A stretch of DNA of 64,000 nt from Daldinia sp. FL1419 (Eukaryota; Ascomycota; Sordariomycetes; Xylariales; Hypoxylaceae), in NCBI GenBank assembly GCA_025201765.1, contig MU623343.1, positions 310,001-374,000 of the forward strand. Direction: 5' to 3'. Position 1 is the first letter of the stretch. Each line of letters starts with the position of its first letter. The notes under the pieces are model-generated. The model searched no databases. It saw nothing but the letters and a program-made list of their open reading frames with translations, and was not told where the DNA came from. Position numbers and translations under genes: made by a program. Shown piece after piece: positions 46,238 through 57,017 of this stretch.

Positions 46238-46759
46238 ATGCAGATCTTCGTCAAGACCCTAACGGGCAAGACTATCACCCTTGAGGTGGAGTCTAGCGAC
46301 ACCATCGACAATGTCAAGTCCAAGATCCAGGACAAGGAGGGAATCCCCCCCGACCAACAGCGATTGATCTTCGCCGGCAAGCAGCTCGAGGATGGCCGAA
46401 CCCTTTCCGACTACAACATCCAGAAGGAAAGCACTCTTCACTTGGTCCTCCGCCTACGTGGTGGTGCCAAGAAGCGCAAGAAGAAGGTCTACACTACCCC
46501 CAAGAAGATCAAGCACAAGCGCAAGAAGACCAAGTTAGCCGTCCTCAAGTACTACAAGGTTGACGGCGACGGCAAGATCGAGCGTCTCCGCCGCGAGTGC
46601 CCTGCTGACACCGTAAGCTATTCTCTTTCTAAACATCAAATACTATTCCATATACTAATACTATTCAAATAGTGCGGTGCTGGTGTCTTCATGGCTGCCA
46701 TGCAGGACCGACAGTACTGTGGCCGATGCCACCTCACCTACGTCTTCGACAAGCAGTAG
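46238..46759 (+). CDS. ubiquitin-40S ribosomal protein S27a fusion
   Basis: Two exons, 46238-46612 and 46673-46759, give 153 aa. Residues 1-76 are ubiquitin, from [20 protein letters not shown] to LRLRGG, and the cleavage site is followed by [20 protein letters not shown]. The S27a zinc finger is completed in exon 2 with [19 protein letters not shown]. The precursor is cut to release ubiquitin and eS31, a 40S subunit protein. Codon use is strongly biased to C-ending codons, as expected of a very highly expressed gene. Confidence 0.98.
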
Positions 46760-47339
46760 ATGCTCGTCGAGTCGATCCGAAGAGTATATGGTTAGGAGTT
46801 CGGAATACTGGAACGAGGCTTATGGGTATCATGAAAGGGCATAGATAACTTGGCTCCGTTTCTATGAATACGAATTCATGCACAAGCACCTACTTCTATC
46901 AAACCGTGAAATCTTGTTGTGTGACTTCTATATCTCTCGTCCCGGTGCCTATCAATCAACTCAGTATCCAACCTTCTAATACTAGTCCACGTTCGAGGTA
47001 GTCAACTATTAAATCCTATAGGTATCACAATATTCTTAATTCATCCAATATCCGAGGTCCCTATATTGACCAAAGAATGATGCCTTCTTTTGTAAGACCC
47101 AAGTTTTTAGGAGCGAGTTTTTCATTTTGAATCCTATTAAGTCTATCTACTAAGTTGATACTTGCGCCTATGTATACCATTCGTATCTGGTAGACCACCA
47201 GCCATCCATCGTAGGTATTTGTAAACCCCGGAGCAATCGCTCAAACACCATGGATGGATTCAAGTCCATGTAATCCACATTCTAACCCTCTGGTTTTTAT
47301 TCCATTTTGCCTTAGCTCGTTGTCCTGGCCTCATCCTTC
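46760..47339. other. intergenic region between convergent genes
   Basis: About 580 bp between the stop codons of ubiquitin-S27a and the chitinase. It contains the two terminators and no coding sequence. Confidence 0.6.
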
Positions 47340-48737
47340 TTAATTGTTGGGGAATCCAGCCCTGAGGTTATCGTACTTGGTATACGGATACTCGATTAAA
47401 TTCGGTCTGCGATCCAGCGCTCTCGGGCCACCCAGTACATCAACCACATTCCTGATCAAGCTTTCTCTTCCTTCCTTGTCGGCGCTGCTTTCCCACCACA
47501 TAGCACCGCCTAATCGTCGCTCTTCACGGATCCACCACGCCTTCATTCGCGCCATGTCGACCGTGTCGTAACTGACTAGCGTCCGTGTTCGCGGCTCGTA
47601 GCAGTAGCTGGCCCTAGCTTCGTGGTCGAAATGCTCCGTGGCACCTGGTAACGGGAGTTTCTTGTAGTCGTGCACGCCGTTCTCCCAAGTTCCCTCGCCC
47701 ACGCCGCTGTATCCGCCGCCTAAGCCGTCTGTGCCTTGGAACGCGCGCCCGTACAATGGCATGCCTAGGACGATCTTGTTGGGCACTACGCCCCGCGATA
47801 AGTAGTAATCCACAGCAGCGACGGTACTGAATGGCGTCGCGCGCGGGTTCGATCGGCTGGGGTACAGGTTCGCCTGGTGCCCCGCTACCGAGTCCCACGA
47901 CCCCGCGTAGTCGTACGCCATCAGGTTCCAGAAATCGAGCACCCGGTCCATGGCCGGGATGTCGAGCTTCGCGAAGTTCTGCGGGCCGGCGGGACATGCG
48001 ACTGTCAATTCGAAGTGGTATGGCGTGGGCAATGCCCGGCTGTACGCATCCATAGCCTCGCGCACAGCGTACAGTAGCGCCACGAAGTCAGCGGCTTCGG
48101 CGGGCGATTGCGGGTACTCCCAGTCGACGTCGATGCCGTCGAAGCCTAGGTTCTTGATCAAATCGACGCAGGAATTGGCGAAGTTGGCGCGGCCCTGGGG
48201 CGTGGAGGCCGGTTGTCGGAAGTTGCTGCTGTAGGTCCAGCCGCCGACGGAAAGGAGGACTTTGAGCTGTCTGTTCCGTCGCTTAAGGAGATTGAGCTGT
48301 TTCAAACAACCATAAAGGTTGGTACCGACATCGTTCCAGCTGTCGCCTTCCCAGTGGATGTCTGTGTCGGCCCAGGTGTCGGTTAGGTAGACCTCGCCGG
48401 TCTCCGGGCGCACGTTGGCGAATGCGTATAAGATGTGGGTTAGGTTCTCGACGGGGAGGTCTTGAGGTCTGTGCTTGCGGCCGTAGATGGCCCAGTTGAC
48501 GAAGTAGGCAACGGTACGAAATTGATGTGCCATTTTTACGTCTGAATCTTGAGGAGAGGAGGAGGAGGATGGAGCGGAAGTGAGGAAATCCGGAAGAAGA
48601 TAGTGAGTTATAGTGAGGAGAGCTGGTGAGAGGTGGGATGATGATAGTAAGGAGGGGTAGTGATGTGTAAGTATAAAGACCGCCGACAACGCTGTCGCGG
48701 CAAGGATGCAAGGGACGATGATTCTGAGTCGTGGCAT
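47340..48737 (-). CDS. GH18 chitinase with N-terminal membrane anchor
   Basis: Single exon, 465 aa, from ATG 48737. Residues 6-24 form an uncleaved-looking hydrophobic helix (IIVPCILAATALSAVFILT), followed by a Ser/Leu-rich stalk. The catalytic TIM barrel starts near residue 69 (MAHQFRTVAYFVNWAIYGR), where most fungal relatives of this subgroup begin. The substrate-binding motif LLSVGGWT is at 161-168 and the catalytic DGIDVDWEYP at 200-209 with Glu207 as acid. The later MAYDYAGSWD and CYEPRTRTLVSYD segments are typical, and no chitin-binding module is visible. It hydrolyses chitin, probably in wall remodelling; the anchor suggests action at the membrane or in the secretory pathway. Initiation at the internal methionine would give the usual cytosolic-looking form. 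Confidence 0.92.
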   Translation of the reverse strand: MPRLRIIVPCILAATALSAVFILTHHYPSLLSSSHLSPALLTITHYLLPDFLTSAPSSSSSPQDSDVKMAHQFRTVAYFVNWAIYGRKHRPQDLPVENLTHILYAFANVRPETGEVYLTDTWADTDIHWEGDSWNDVGTNLYGCLKQLNLLKRRNRQLKVLLSVGGWTYSSNFRQPASTPQGRANFANSCVDLIKNLGFDGIDVDWEYPQSPAEAADFVALLYAVREAMDAYSRALPTPYHFELTVACPAGPQNFAKLDIPAMDRVLDFWNLMAYDYAGSWDSVAGHQANLYPSRSNPRATPFSTVAAVDYYLSRGVVPNKIVLGMPLYGRAFQGTDGLGGGYSGVGEGTWENGVHDYKKLPLPGATEHFDHEARASYCYEPRTRTLVSYDTVDMARMKAWWIREERRLGGAMWWESSADKEGRESLIRNVVDVLGGPRALDRRPNLIEYPYTKYDNLRAGFPNN

Positions 48738-50121
48738 ATACACTAATTCAGGGAAGAGGAAGAGGAATAACTCTTATATATATTTGTATCAAAAGTGACG
48801 ATGATGTATGTCTTGGCTATCTTTACGTTGAAGTGAACCAAATTTCATGTTCGACTTTCAGCTCGAGCTGGGTGGCTTAGAGCTGAGAGCTTTGCCCGTA
48901 CCGAGTGGCAATGCGGGAACATTGTATCATTGTACAAATTACAATATGTGACAATAACTTACTGAGATCATAGCTGCCTTTGGTAACCAATCAAGTTTTT
49001 GGTATCCATGCAGGCCATTCTTGTACCTGTATGGGATCCGCGTTCGTAGCATCTATCCATTGGTTGAGCCTGTTAAGTTTTATGTTGCAGCTTGGCAACT
49101 GGATAGCACGGCAGGAAGGTAGGATGAAACAGCACAAGCATAAGAAATATAAATGGGGAATGACTTACTTAAATGGAGCACACGGAGATGTCTTGCGTGG
49201 CAGTGTGGCTGAAGTTGTAAATCAATCGGGCTGTCGGGATCAATTAAAGATGCGGGATGTGGCTTGTGCATACTCGGGTTGCCTCCTGACGGTGCCTATT
49301 GACGCCTTTTTTCTTCTTTTTTTTAAAACAAATTCTAATATAAGACTTCTTTTCTTGTATAAACTACCTAGGTTAGGTACCTACTTATTTAAGCGAGCAG
49401 GTACCCAAGGTTAGGTGCCTATCTAATTAATAGCATTTCCGATAATCAAAACTACGCTTATTCACTACTTTCAGACGTCTATGTCTGTAGATCGTCTAAG
49501 CATCGAAAGACTACATGGGATTACATCGTACCGTATTTGGGATGACAGAGTTACTTTGTTCATATATTCTACATGGTTTGAACCAATAAATTATTTAAGT
49601 TAGCGAAAATCTTAAATGTTCCCTTATCAGCTCCCGCCATCCGCGAGCTATTCGGATTTCGAAACTTATATACAAGAAGATTCACATACTATATACTAAG
49701 TATAGGAAAGAAATAGTCGGCGCTAGGCTAGTCAAGACAAGACAACTCTATAAAAGCGGCACCTCATCCAGTTTTGTCTATAGGTAGTAACGCCGTCTAT
49801 AGTCTACTATAGACGGCTAGATTATAGACGGTGCTACTATACCAGGATATAATTTTACTATAAGGAATCTAAGATAACTCGGCGTTAATAGACATTTTTA
49901 CAGTCGGCGTAGCCTTATTAAAGACACACAAAGAGGTTATGATATTGGTAATAATAATAATAATAAAGCCCTTCTATAAGTAAACGCCGGTAATACCTAG
50001 CTAGCTATGCTATAAATCTAAGAGCACTAGAGAAAAGACACCGGCGCTTGTACATGCATAAGGTAGAGAGAAGTAATATAATATCTTCCCTTTCCATAAT
50101 CATCGTTATCCATCTAACTGC
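48738..50121. other. intergenic region with hairpin-repeat cluster
   Basis: About 1.4 kb. It includes a TATATATA-like stretch at 48770-48785 upstream of the chitinase, ACCTAGGT words near 49369-49420, and a cluster of GACGGC/GCCGTC repeats at 49785-50050. A 144-codon plus-strand frame at 48980-49414 has no family features and was not called. Confidence 0.55.
49792..49817. repeat. perfect 26-bp inverted repeat
   Basis: Arms GCCGTCTATAGT and ACTATAGACGGC separated by CT. A third, imperfect copy (ATTATAGACGGTG) follows at 49822-49834. The set looks like a MITE-like remnant or a protein-binding site array. Confidence 0.85.
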
Positions 50122-51577
50122 TCAAGGCACAGGGCCGTGGCACTCCTCCTTAGTAGGCTCCGGCCTACGCTGCTTGGTGGCTCTACCTCCGAAGCCCCAT
50201 CCGATCTGGTTTGCAACATAGGTCGCTACGTGGAGCTAGAGATCACAGGAGTGTTAGCAGTCGTATTCTGATATAAAACGACTCCTTGGATTAGATTTAT
50301 CACGTACCTCTTCAGCCCAAGTCCAGACGAGACCAGGGTTCTTCTGGAACATGCGTCCAACAGCCGCGATATCCACGGGAGTGTCGTCGGCATCGCGTCC
50401 ACCCACAAGCAGGTCGTTGGCTTGCTTTCCGCTCATGATAGTACCGACGGTGACTACATATGCCTTATCGCCAACAGCCCGCTTAATGGCCTTGGCAAAC
50501 GGTGCCTGGTAACCAGGGCCCCGGGCAATTTTCTGGAGGGGGTGATTCCCGGCGCTAGAGACGTCGATCACATCGACACCATGCTCGACCAATAGCTCAG
50601 ATAGACGGACCGAGTCCTCCAATTTCCAGCTCTCGCCAGTGTAACCCTCCACACCCTCAAGCCAGTCGGTCGCGCTGATACGGACAAATAGGGGCATGTC
50701 TTCGGGCATCACAGCGCGGAGCTCATCCACCAGCTCAAGGATCAGACGAACGCGATTCTCGAAGTTGCCGCCGTACTTGTCGGTGCGGTGGTTAGTAGCG
50801 GGAGACAGGAATTCGTGAAGGAGATAGCCGTGGGCACAGTGGAGCTCTAGAACGTCGAAACCAATCTTGATGGCGCGCTTGGCGGCCGCCACGAAATCGA
50901 GCTTGAGCTGCGCGATCTCCTCCAGCGTCAAGGCCTTGGGTACTACGTGGTTCTCGTCGTATGGGATGGCGCTCGGGGCGACGACGTCGTCGGGCCAGCC
51001 ACCCACATCAGCGGCAGCCGTGGCACCCCTGTGTAACCACGGCGCGAGGGCGGAGGCCTTGCGGCCGGCGTGGGCGAGTTGGATGGCGATGTGCTGGTTT
51101 TGAGAGTGTGCGAAGTCGACGGTTCGCTTGATCCCCTCCATGTGCTCGTCGAGCCAAAGTCCAGAGTCGTTGGGGGTGATACGTCCGCGAGCTTGGACGG
51201 CGGTAGCTTCGATCATAGCAAGACCGGGCTATGGGATAAGTTAGCTCTGCTCTGTTCAACGTTCCACTTTGCAATTAAATGGATTGGAAACTTACCCCGC
51301 GCTGGATGATACCGCCCAAGTGAGTTAGGTGCCAGAAGGTGTGGAAACCGTTTTCAGCGGAGTACTGGCATAGTGGAGAAAGCATGATACGGTTCTGAAG
51401 AGTGAGGCCACGAATCTTTAGGGGGGTGAATAGCTTGGGGATGGGGCTTCCATCAGGCTGGGGGTCCAAAGCGGTTCCCGCTGGAGGCTCTTGGGCTGGT
51501 GTGAAGAATGGAACGCCTTTGGCGGCCTTGTTAGGGATGCTCAAGGCATTGACCTTGGAACCGTTGACTGTAGACAT
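50122..51577 (-). CDS. NADH:flavin oxidoreductase, YqjM-type Old Yellow Enzyme
   Basis: Three exons, 51577-51296, 51228-50308 and 50235-50122, give 438 aa. The start is ATG 51577; an upstream frame extension lacks a better start. The FMN-binding TIM barrel begins LFTPLKIRGLTLQNRIMLSP, with the YqjM-type CQYSAENG (active-site Cys and Tyr). It continues with IQLAHAGRKAS, LHCAHGYLLHEFLSP, NHRTDKYGGNFENRVRL, and the C-terminal FMN phosphate-site region VGRMFQKNPGLVWTWAEE. The last exon, LHVATYVANQIGWGFGGRAT, restores the usual C-terminal end; reading straight through intron 2 would replace it with unrelated residues. The enzyme reduces activated C=C bonds using NAD(P)H; the natural substrate is unknown. 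Confidence 0.93.
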
Positions 51578-52640
51578 ATTCGTGTCGTTTAAGGGGTTAT
51601 CTTGATACACTATATTTTAGAATAGAAAATCAAATAAAACTCAAGCAACTTATCGTGAAGAGTGAGATCTAACTTAAAGGCTAATGCTCAAATGCTGATA
51701 GTGGACGATGGTGATGATGATGTTGGATGATGAGAAAATTTTGTGATATTGGGCTGGACTGTCGACTAGGTTATATACATGTCTTCTGAGCCATCACAAT
51801 ACAACATACGTCCACCTTTCCACCCTACGCACTATTGACGTTACTAAGCCCATGGTGGTGAACACACAAGCTACCAAAAGAGGGTCTTCTGCTACCTCAA
51901 GAATTTCCCCGATGCTGTATGTAAGCTAGTTTCACACAGGGATCACAAAGTGCCGAGCCAGCGACACCAATCAGAATCAACAATCCACAATTCGCCCAAT
52001 GGCATGTTGGTCGATGTTGACCCGATGAAATCTTTCTTTCCGTGCAAAATCGCGCTTAAGGAGATAAATCGGTGACGCTAAGTGGCGTTGGAATGATCTA
52101 GATAGTAGAGTGGATTAGCGACCCGGTTAGCTGCAAAGCGAGCAAAAGCCATACGATTAGATGCCTTAGTTAGTAGCTAACCTTGAGCAATTTTCCCGGC
52201 GCTGCATAATCAATTGTCCTGCTAACCTCGTTCGCGGAGAAGGCGGAGTTACATCGTCAGAATTTGTGGCTGGCAAAGAATTCTTAGCTCTGGAGCATGC
52301 GGAGTCCACCACCAAAACGTATCAGGTAAGATGGACCAATCACCCCTGCCTCTCGGAGAATACGGAGTCAAACTTCGGACGATTACCCAAATAGGTAGCT
52401 TGATGAATAATTGTCCCGGGCTACCGGCACCAGGGCATTAGAATTCCCGGGTGTTTTTTAACATGCGGGACCCACTTCGGCCCGCCCCCGTAAATGCCCT
52501 AACCGGAGAGCCTAATAAAGCGTATCCCTTTCACTAAAAATAAAGTCTTAGGTCACGTGGTGCACAAAACCTCACTTCAGGCTGCTAGAAAGCACCCAGG
52601 TATCTAGGGCTTTAATTAGAACCATGTATACCATAGCGGC
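51578..52640. other. intergenic region before the A+T-rich block
   Basis: About 1 kb of normal composition containing the oxidoreductase promoter (with a GATGAT/GGTGATGATGATG microsatellite near 51705-51735). No gene was recognised. The composition switches sharply at about 52650. Confidence 0.6.
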
Positions 52641-53349
52641 AAGGGGGGTGTTGTTAAAACCGTTATATCTTCAAAATTGTTATGTTTGATAGAATGGTTA
52701 TGGGTATCCTAAACTTCTAATTGAATGAAATTTAAATAAAGTGGGGGGAAAAGTTTAATGTTTAGGCCTATTTTATAAGGATTGTTAGAAATATATAAAA
52801 TTGTTATTTCCTATGGTATGATTTTATTTATTATAATGGTTTTAATAATATTTTATAAAATATAATATATTTAATAGAAATTTTTATTAAATTTTATTAA
52901 ATTTTTATATATATTTCCATTTTTTATATCCCACCCTTTAATTTATAATTTTTTGAATTATAATAATATTAAAATTAATTCATTTTTATAATAAATTATT
53001 ATTTTATATTATAAATATTTTTTTTTAATATAAATTCCTTTTTAAGATTATAGATTATAAAAAATAAATTTACTTTCAATTATGCTTTTATTTATTTTTA
53101 TAAATCCTATTTAATAATTTTATTGAAATTAATAGGTAGTTATATTTGGATTTAAAGGTAACTGTTTTTAGTTTTGGATTAAATATTATATTAATTGATT
53201 CCTTGAGAAGTATCTTATTATATTATATAAGAAAATACACCTTTTATTGCCTAAATTGTGATTTATTAATATAATTTTGTTATGGAATGTTTTGGAATCA
53301 TTTTACAAACAACTACCAGATAATAGGCTACTAGATTTCAAATTAATTA

Positions 53350-54020
53350 AATTAATATAATAATTATGTGATGAGTGGGTGAAATATGTTTGTAAAGTTT
53401 TGTAAGAACGGTTTTATTTTAAGGATTAAGGTTTAACTATTTATAGAATTATACTTTATATTGGATTCATATTTATCCATACTAGCTTATATTATGTGGG
53501 CTAAGTAACCTTACACCATTATAAACCTTTAAAATAGCAAGAACTGATAAAGGATAGCCTCAACTAAGTGCTATAAAGTTCTTTTATTAATAACAAATTA
53601 GATCCTTTCTTCATTTAGCCTTAAAATGGCAAAGATATTATGTCTAAAAGATTTATCCAATATATTATACCTCTTATCAAAAAATGCACTAAAAAATATC
53701 TTAAGTTTATAATTTAAACAGATCATCTTACAATTTATAAAAATACTCTAATCAATTAATGTTTTGATATATTGAATATTATTGTTTTACCATTACTTCT
53801 ATAAAATCCGGATTTAAATCTTATGAAAGAGATATAGTTTTGGTTAAACATACATTTTTGCTAAATATTCAAAAAAAAATACTAAATTATTAATATTATA
53901 AACTTAGAAATAATTAAGACCACCATAAAAAAAACTTTAAATATTTTTTTTGAAAAACTATTAAAAATAAATATAAAAGGCATACCTAGTATATTATAAA
54001 AGTTCATTAATTAAAATAAG
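53350..54020 (+). mobile_element. stop-riddled Tc1/mariner transposase relic
   Basis: Plus-strand translation at 53781-53850 reads IVLPLLL*NPDLN followed by LMKEI*FWL. This matches the Tc1/mariner block with WP..SPDLNPIE..W in order and spacing. The two stops sit where Trp or Gln codons are expected, as RIP would produce. Upstream, MSKRFIQYIIPLI (about 53640-53680) resembles the RYI..VL.P segment of fungal DD34D transposases. Near 53978 RHT*YIIKVH resembles their C terminus in a shifted frame. Terminal repeats of this copy were not identified. Confidence 0.6.
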
Positions 54021-56355
54021 GTATTTCAATAAGATAAAACAGAATTAACCATTATAAAATAAAATAGATTTTTATGGATAATATATTAAAATATAATAAA
54101 ATTAATTATTTATAATATTAAACCATTCCTTTTAATTATATAAATAATAAAATAAATAAAAATATTAATTAATCCTATAAATTCCCCAATTAGTTTTTAA
54201 GTAATAGCAATAGGTTAATAAAATTAATTAACTAATATTATAATATTTTTATAAAATTTATATAATAGTTTCTTAGACTTTCTAAGGCACCTTATATTGT
54301 ACTACTTTGTGTAGATCATAAAACCACAGGGTTTTGTTCCAATTGTTCAACAAAGCTTTTTGATGGCAACAGGATACTTATTTGCTAATATAATTAACAA
54401 TATTTATTAAAATTAATGGTAGGGATAATAAGATATCTTACAGGAATATTAGGTGTATGACCTAATTCTTGACAAAACCATATAAACCATCAATTTACCA
54501 TTAATCATTCTAAATTAAATCCATAGTATAATGTAGCCCAATTATCTAATCCTTCTTTTATAAATGCCCTAATAAAATCTATAATAATTAAACCATATAT
54601 CCAACCCAAATTCTATTCCATAATATTTATAATCCTCCCTTACACCCATATTTGATTATTACCAAAAATTTTATTTATTAATTTATTTATTATAAGCCAT
54701 ACCCAAAATCAAATGCCTACTATAATGAATTAAATATTATAATTTGTACCAAAAGAATTAATAAAAAGTCAAAATTGATTCCTAGCATCCCAAATTATGA
54801 TTATATAATAATTTAGAAAAATGATCAAATATATTATTAATCTAACACTTTTAACAATAGATAAATTTAAGGCACTTAATATTATTATAAAATCCTAATT
54901 TAATATGCCCCTAATTTTAAAGATCCAAAATAACAATTTGTTATTGATTCTTATAATAACCTATAAAATTAATTAAATTTCTATATCCAATTAATATTCT
55001 TTTTAATCAATCTTCCCTATCATATTATATATCCTAATAAACCAATCGTACCAATATTCAGATATCATTCCTTTGGATATTTAGAACTGGGTTACTAAAA
55101 AGTATCGTTCCATTTCACAACAGCCAATAACATTTTGGATTATGAAAATCAATTGGTTACACACATTAATAATAAGCTATAGAATTATTTACTTTATAAT
55201 ATTATTAAAAAACATTAATCCAATAATAGGTAAGTAAATAACATTACAATCATTATTGAAATATTGGGATTAAAGGTTATAAATTAATTAAATTAATAAA
55301 AATAACAAATTATTATAATTTTCTATTAATTCCATATGAATATATTAGCAATAAATGGATAGTAATTATAAATTATAATTTAGAATAAGAAATATATTAA
55401 TATTCCCAGTTTTAATAAGGTGGGATAAAAATGTTAACTAATGACCAAATAATCTCCAATTATTATAATAATATTTAATTTCCAACTGACATTTTTATTA
55501 ATTTATAATAAAAATAAAATTTTATAAGGAAAATTATTAATATTGAAGTATAATATAAATCAGGTATTTATTTATTAATCACTATCTTTATTTCCTAACT
55601 CCAACATCTCTTACTAAAAAATATAAGATAATATTAGAAATCCAATTATAACATATATATAAATAAATATAAATACCATATATTATTTTATTTTAATATT
55701 TATTATAAGGCCAAGTAATATATATGATTTAGGAAATAAAAATATTTAATAATAATTATAACACCTATTTTATAATATTTGAAGGTAGTATAAAAGAAGT
55801 ATTTAAAAATAATATTATAAATATTATATTATAATATAATAAATATTAATTTAAAAAAATATTAAATAAAAGGTAAGAATAAACTATTTTAATATCCTTT
55901 ATTATAAAAACTTCTACTAACAAGAGGATTATAATACATCTAATAAATTAAAAAATAAATAGAAACTATCTATACAATTATAAAATCTTATTTTAATAAT
56001 ATTTTTAAAATATAAATATATTATATATAAATAAATATTAAACATTAATATAATTATTAATATTTATAAAACAAAAGTCTTATTTTAATGGTACCCTACA
56101 TAATATCAATTTATTTAATCTATATAATATACTATAAAACTTAGGTTTCCTTTTTAAAAAAACCAATCTATATTCTTTTTTTCATTATATCCAAAATTAA
56201 TATCCGTAAAATCAAAATTATTGCAATAACATTTTTTTTCCCTATTAACCTAATTACTTAACTATTCTTTTAATATCTTATTATTATAAGAATAAGTTAT
56301 TTATACCTTACCTTTGCCTTTTTCTTAACCTACAATATTTAATTCAGATATAGAA

Positions 56356-56610
56356 GAAGATTCTTATTCTTCTACTTTCTTAACCACTTAATTATTTCAT
56401 TAATATGTTATATAAATAAATTTAAAGGTAAAAAATTCTTCTTCTTCTGTTTTTTTAGTTGTTTAACTATTTCATTAGCATATTATACAAATAGATTTAA
56501 AAACAACAAATTTTTCTTCTTCTTCTATCTTCTTAACTACTCAACTACTTCATTAACATACTATATAAATGGATTTAAAGGTAGAAAATTCTTCTTCTTC
56601 TCCTTCTGCT
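56356..56610. repeat. minisatellite of about 76 bp, three to four degenerate copies
   Basis: CTTCTTCTTCT-containing blocks recur at about 56362, 56439, 56512 and 56588. Each is followed by TTCTTAACTA(C/T)TTAACTATTTCATTA-like sequence (variants) and TATATAAAT(A/G)GATTTAAAG. The spacing is 75-77 bp. Confidence 0.7.
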
Positions 56611-56650
56611 TTCTTAAACCAGCTACTTTAACATATAAAACCTTTTACTA

Positions 56651-56736
56651 CCCCCCCACATAATCCACAACCCCCACATAATCCACAACCCCCACATGAT
56701 CCACAACCCCCACATAATTTATAACCCCCCCAAGAT
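56651..56736. repeat. 18-bp C-rich tandem repeat
   Basis: Four copies of CCCCCACATAATCCACAA, with A-to-G and TCCA-to-TTTA changes in the third and fourth, followed by a partial CCCCCC. It is the most GC-containing tract of the block. Confidence 0.85.
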
Positions 56737-57017
56737 TTGATTTATACTAAAATCTTATTATTTATAAAATCATTAAAATCTTCTTTACTTTCTTCCACAT
56801 TTTTTTCACTAATATTTAAAAGGGTATCTTCATCCTAAATTTCTTCCGTATTTTCTACTATTATATCCTCAATTTCTTCTTCCCATAAAGATATACCATA
56901 AATATTACTTAAACCATTATTAAAACTTACCTTAATATAACCATTATATAATCTATTTATTAAATTATTAATAATATTATATGTAACACCATTACAATTA
57001 AAATTAAAATTATCCAT
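56736..57017 (-). pseudogene. acidic open frame broken by one TAG
   Basis: From ATG 57017 the minus strand reads MDNFNFNCNGVTYNIINNLI through to WEEEIEDIIVENTEEI, then one TAG. It continues in the same frame as DEDTLLNISEKNVEESKEDF to a second stop near 56736, about 94 codons in all. The TAG is what C-to-T change of CAG gives. No family is recognised; the frame is unusual for a region with stops everywhere else. Confidence 0.35.

Noticed and set aside
48980..49414. 144-codon plus-strand frame upstream of the chitinase
   Set aside because: The first codon is not ATG, the peptide has no domain, and the end is a low-complexity Phe/Leu stretch from a T run.
55060..55200. Peptide YENQLVTHINNKL resembling the helix-turn-helix start of pogo-type transposases
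   Set aside because: Too short and isolated; no DDE block in the right order downstream, so it is not called as a second transposon.
56651..56736. Regular C-rich repeats considered as a CRISPR-like array
   Set aside because: Units are contiguous without unique spacers; this is a simple tandem repeat in a eukaryotic genome.
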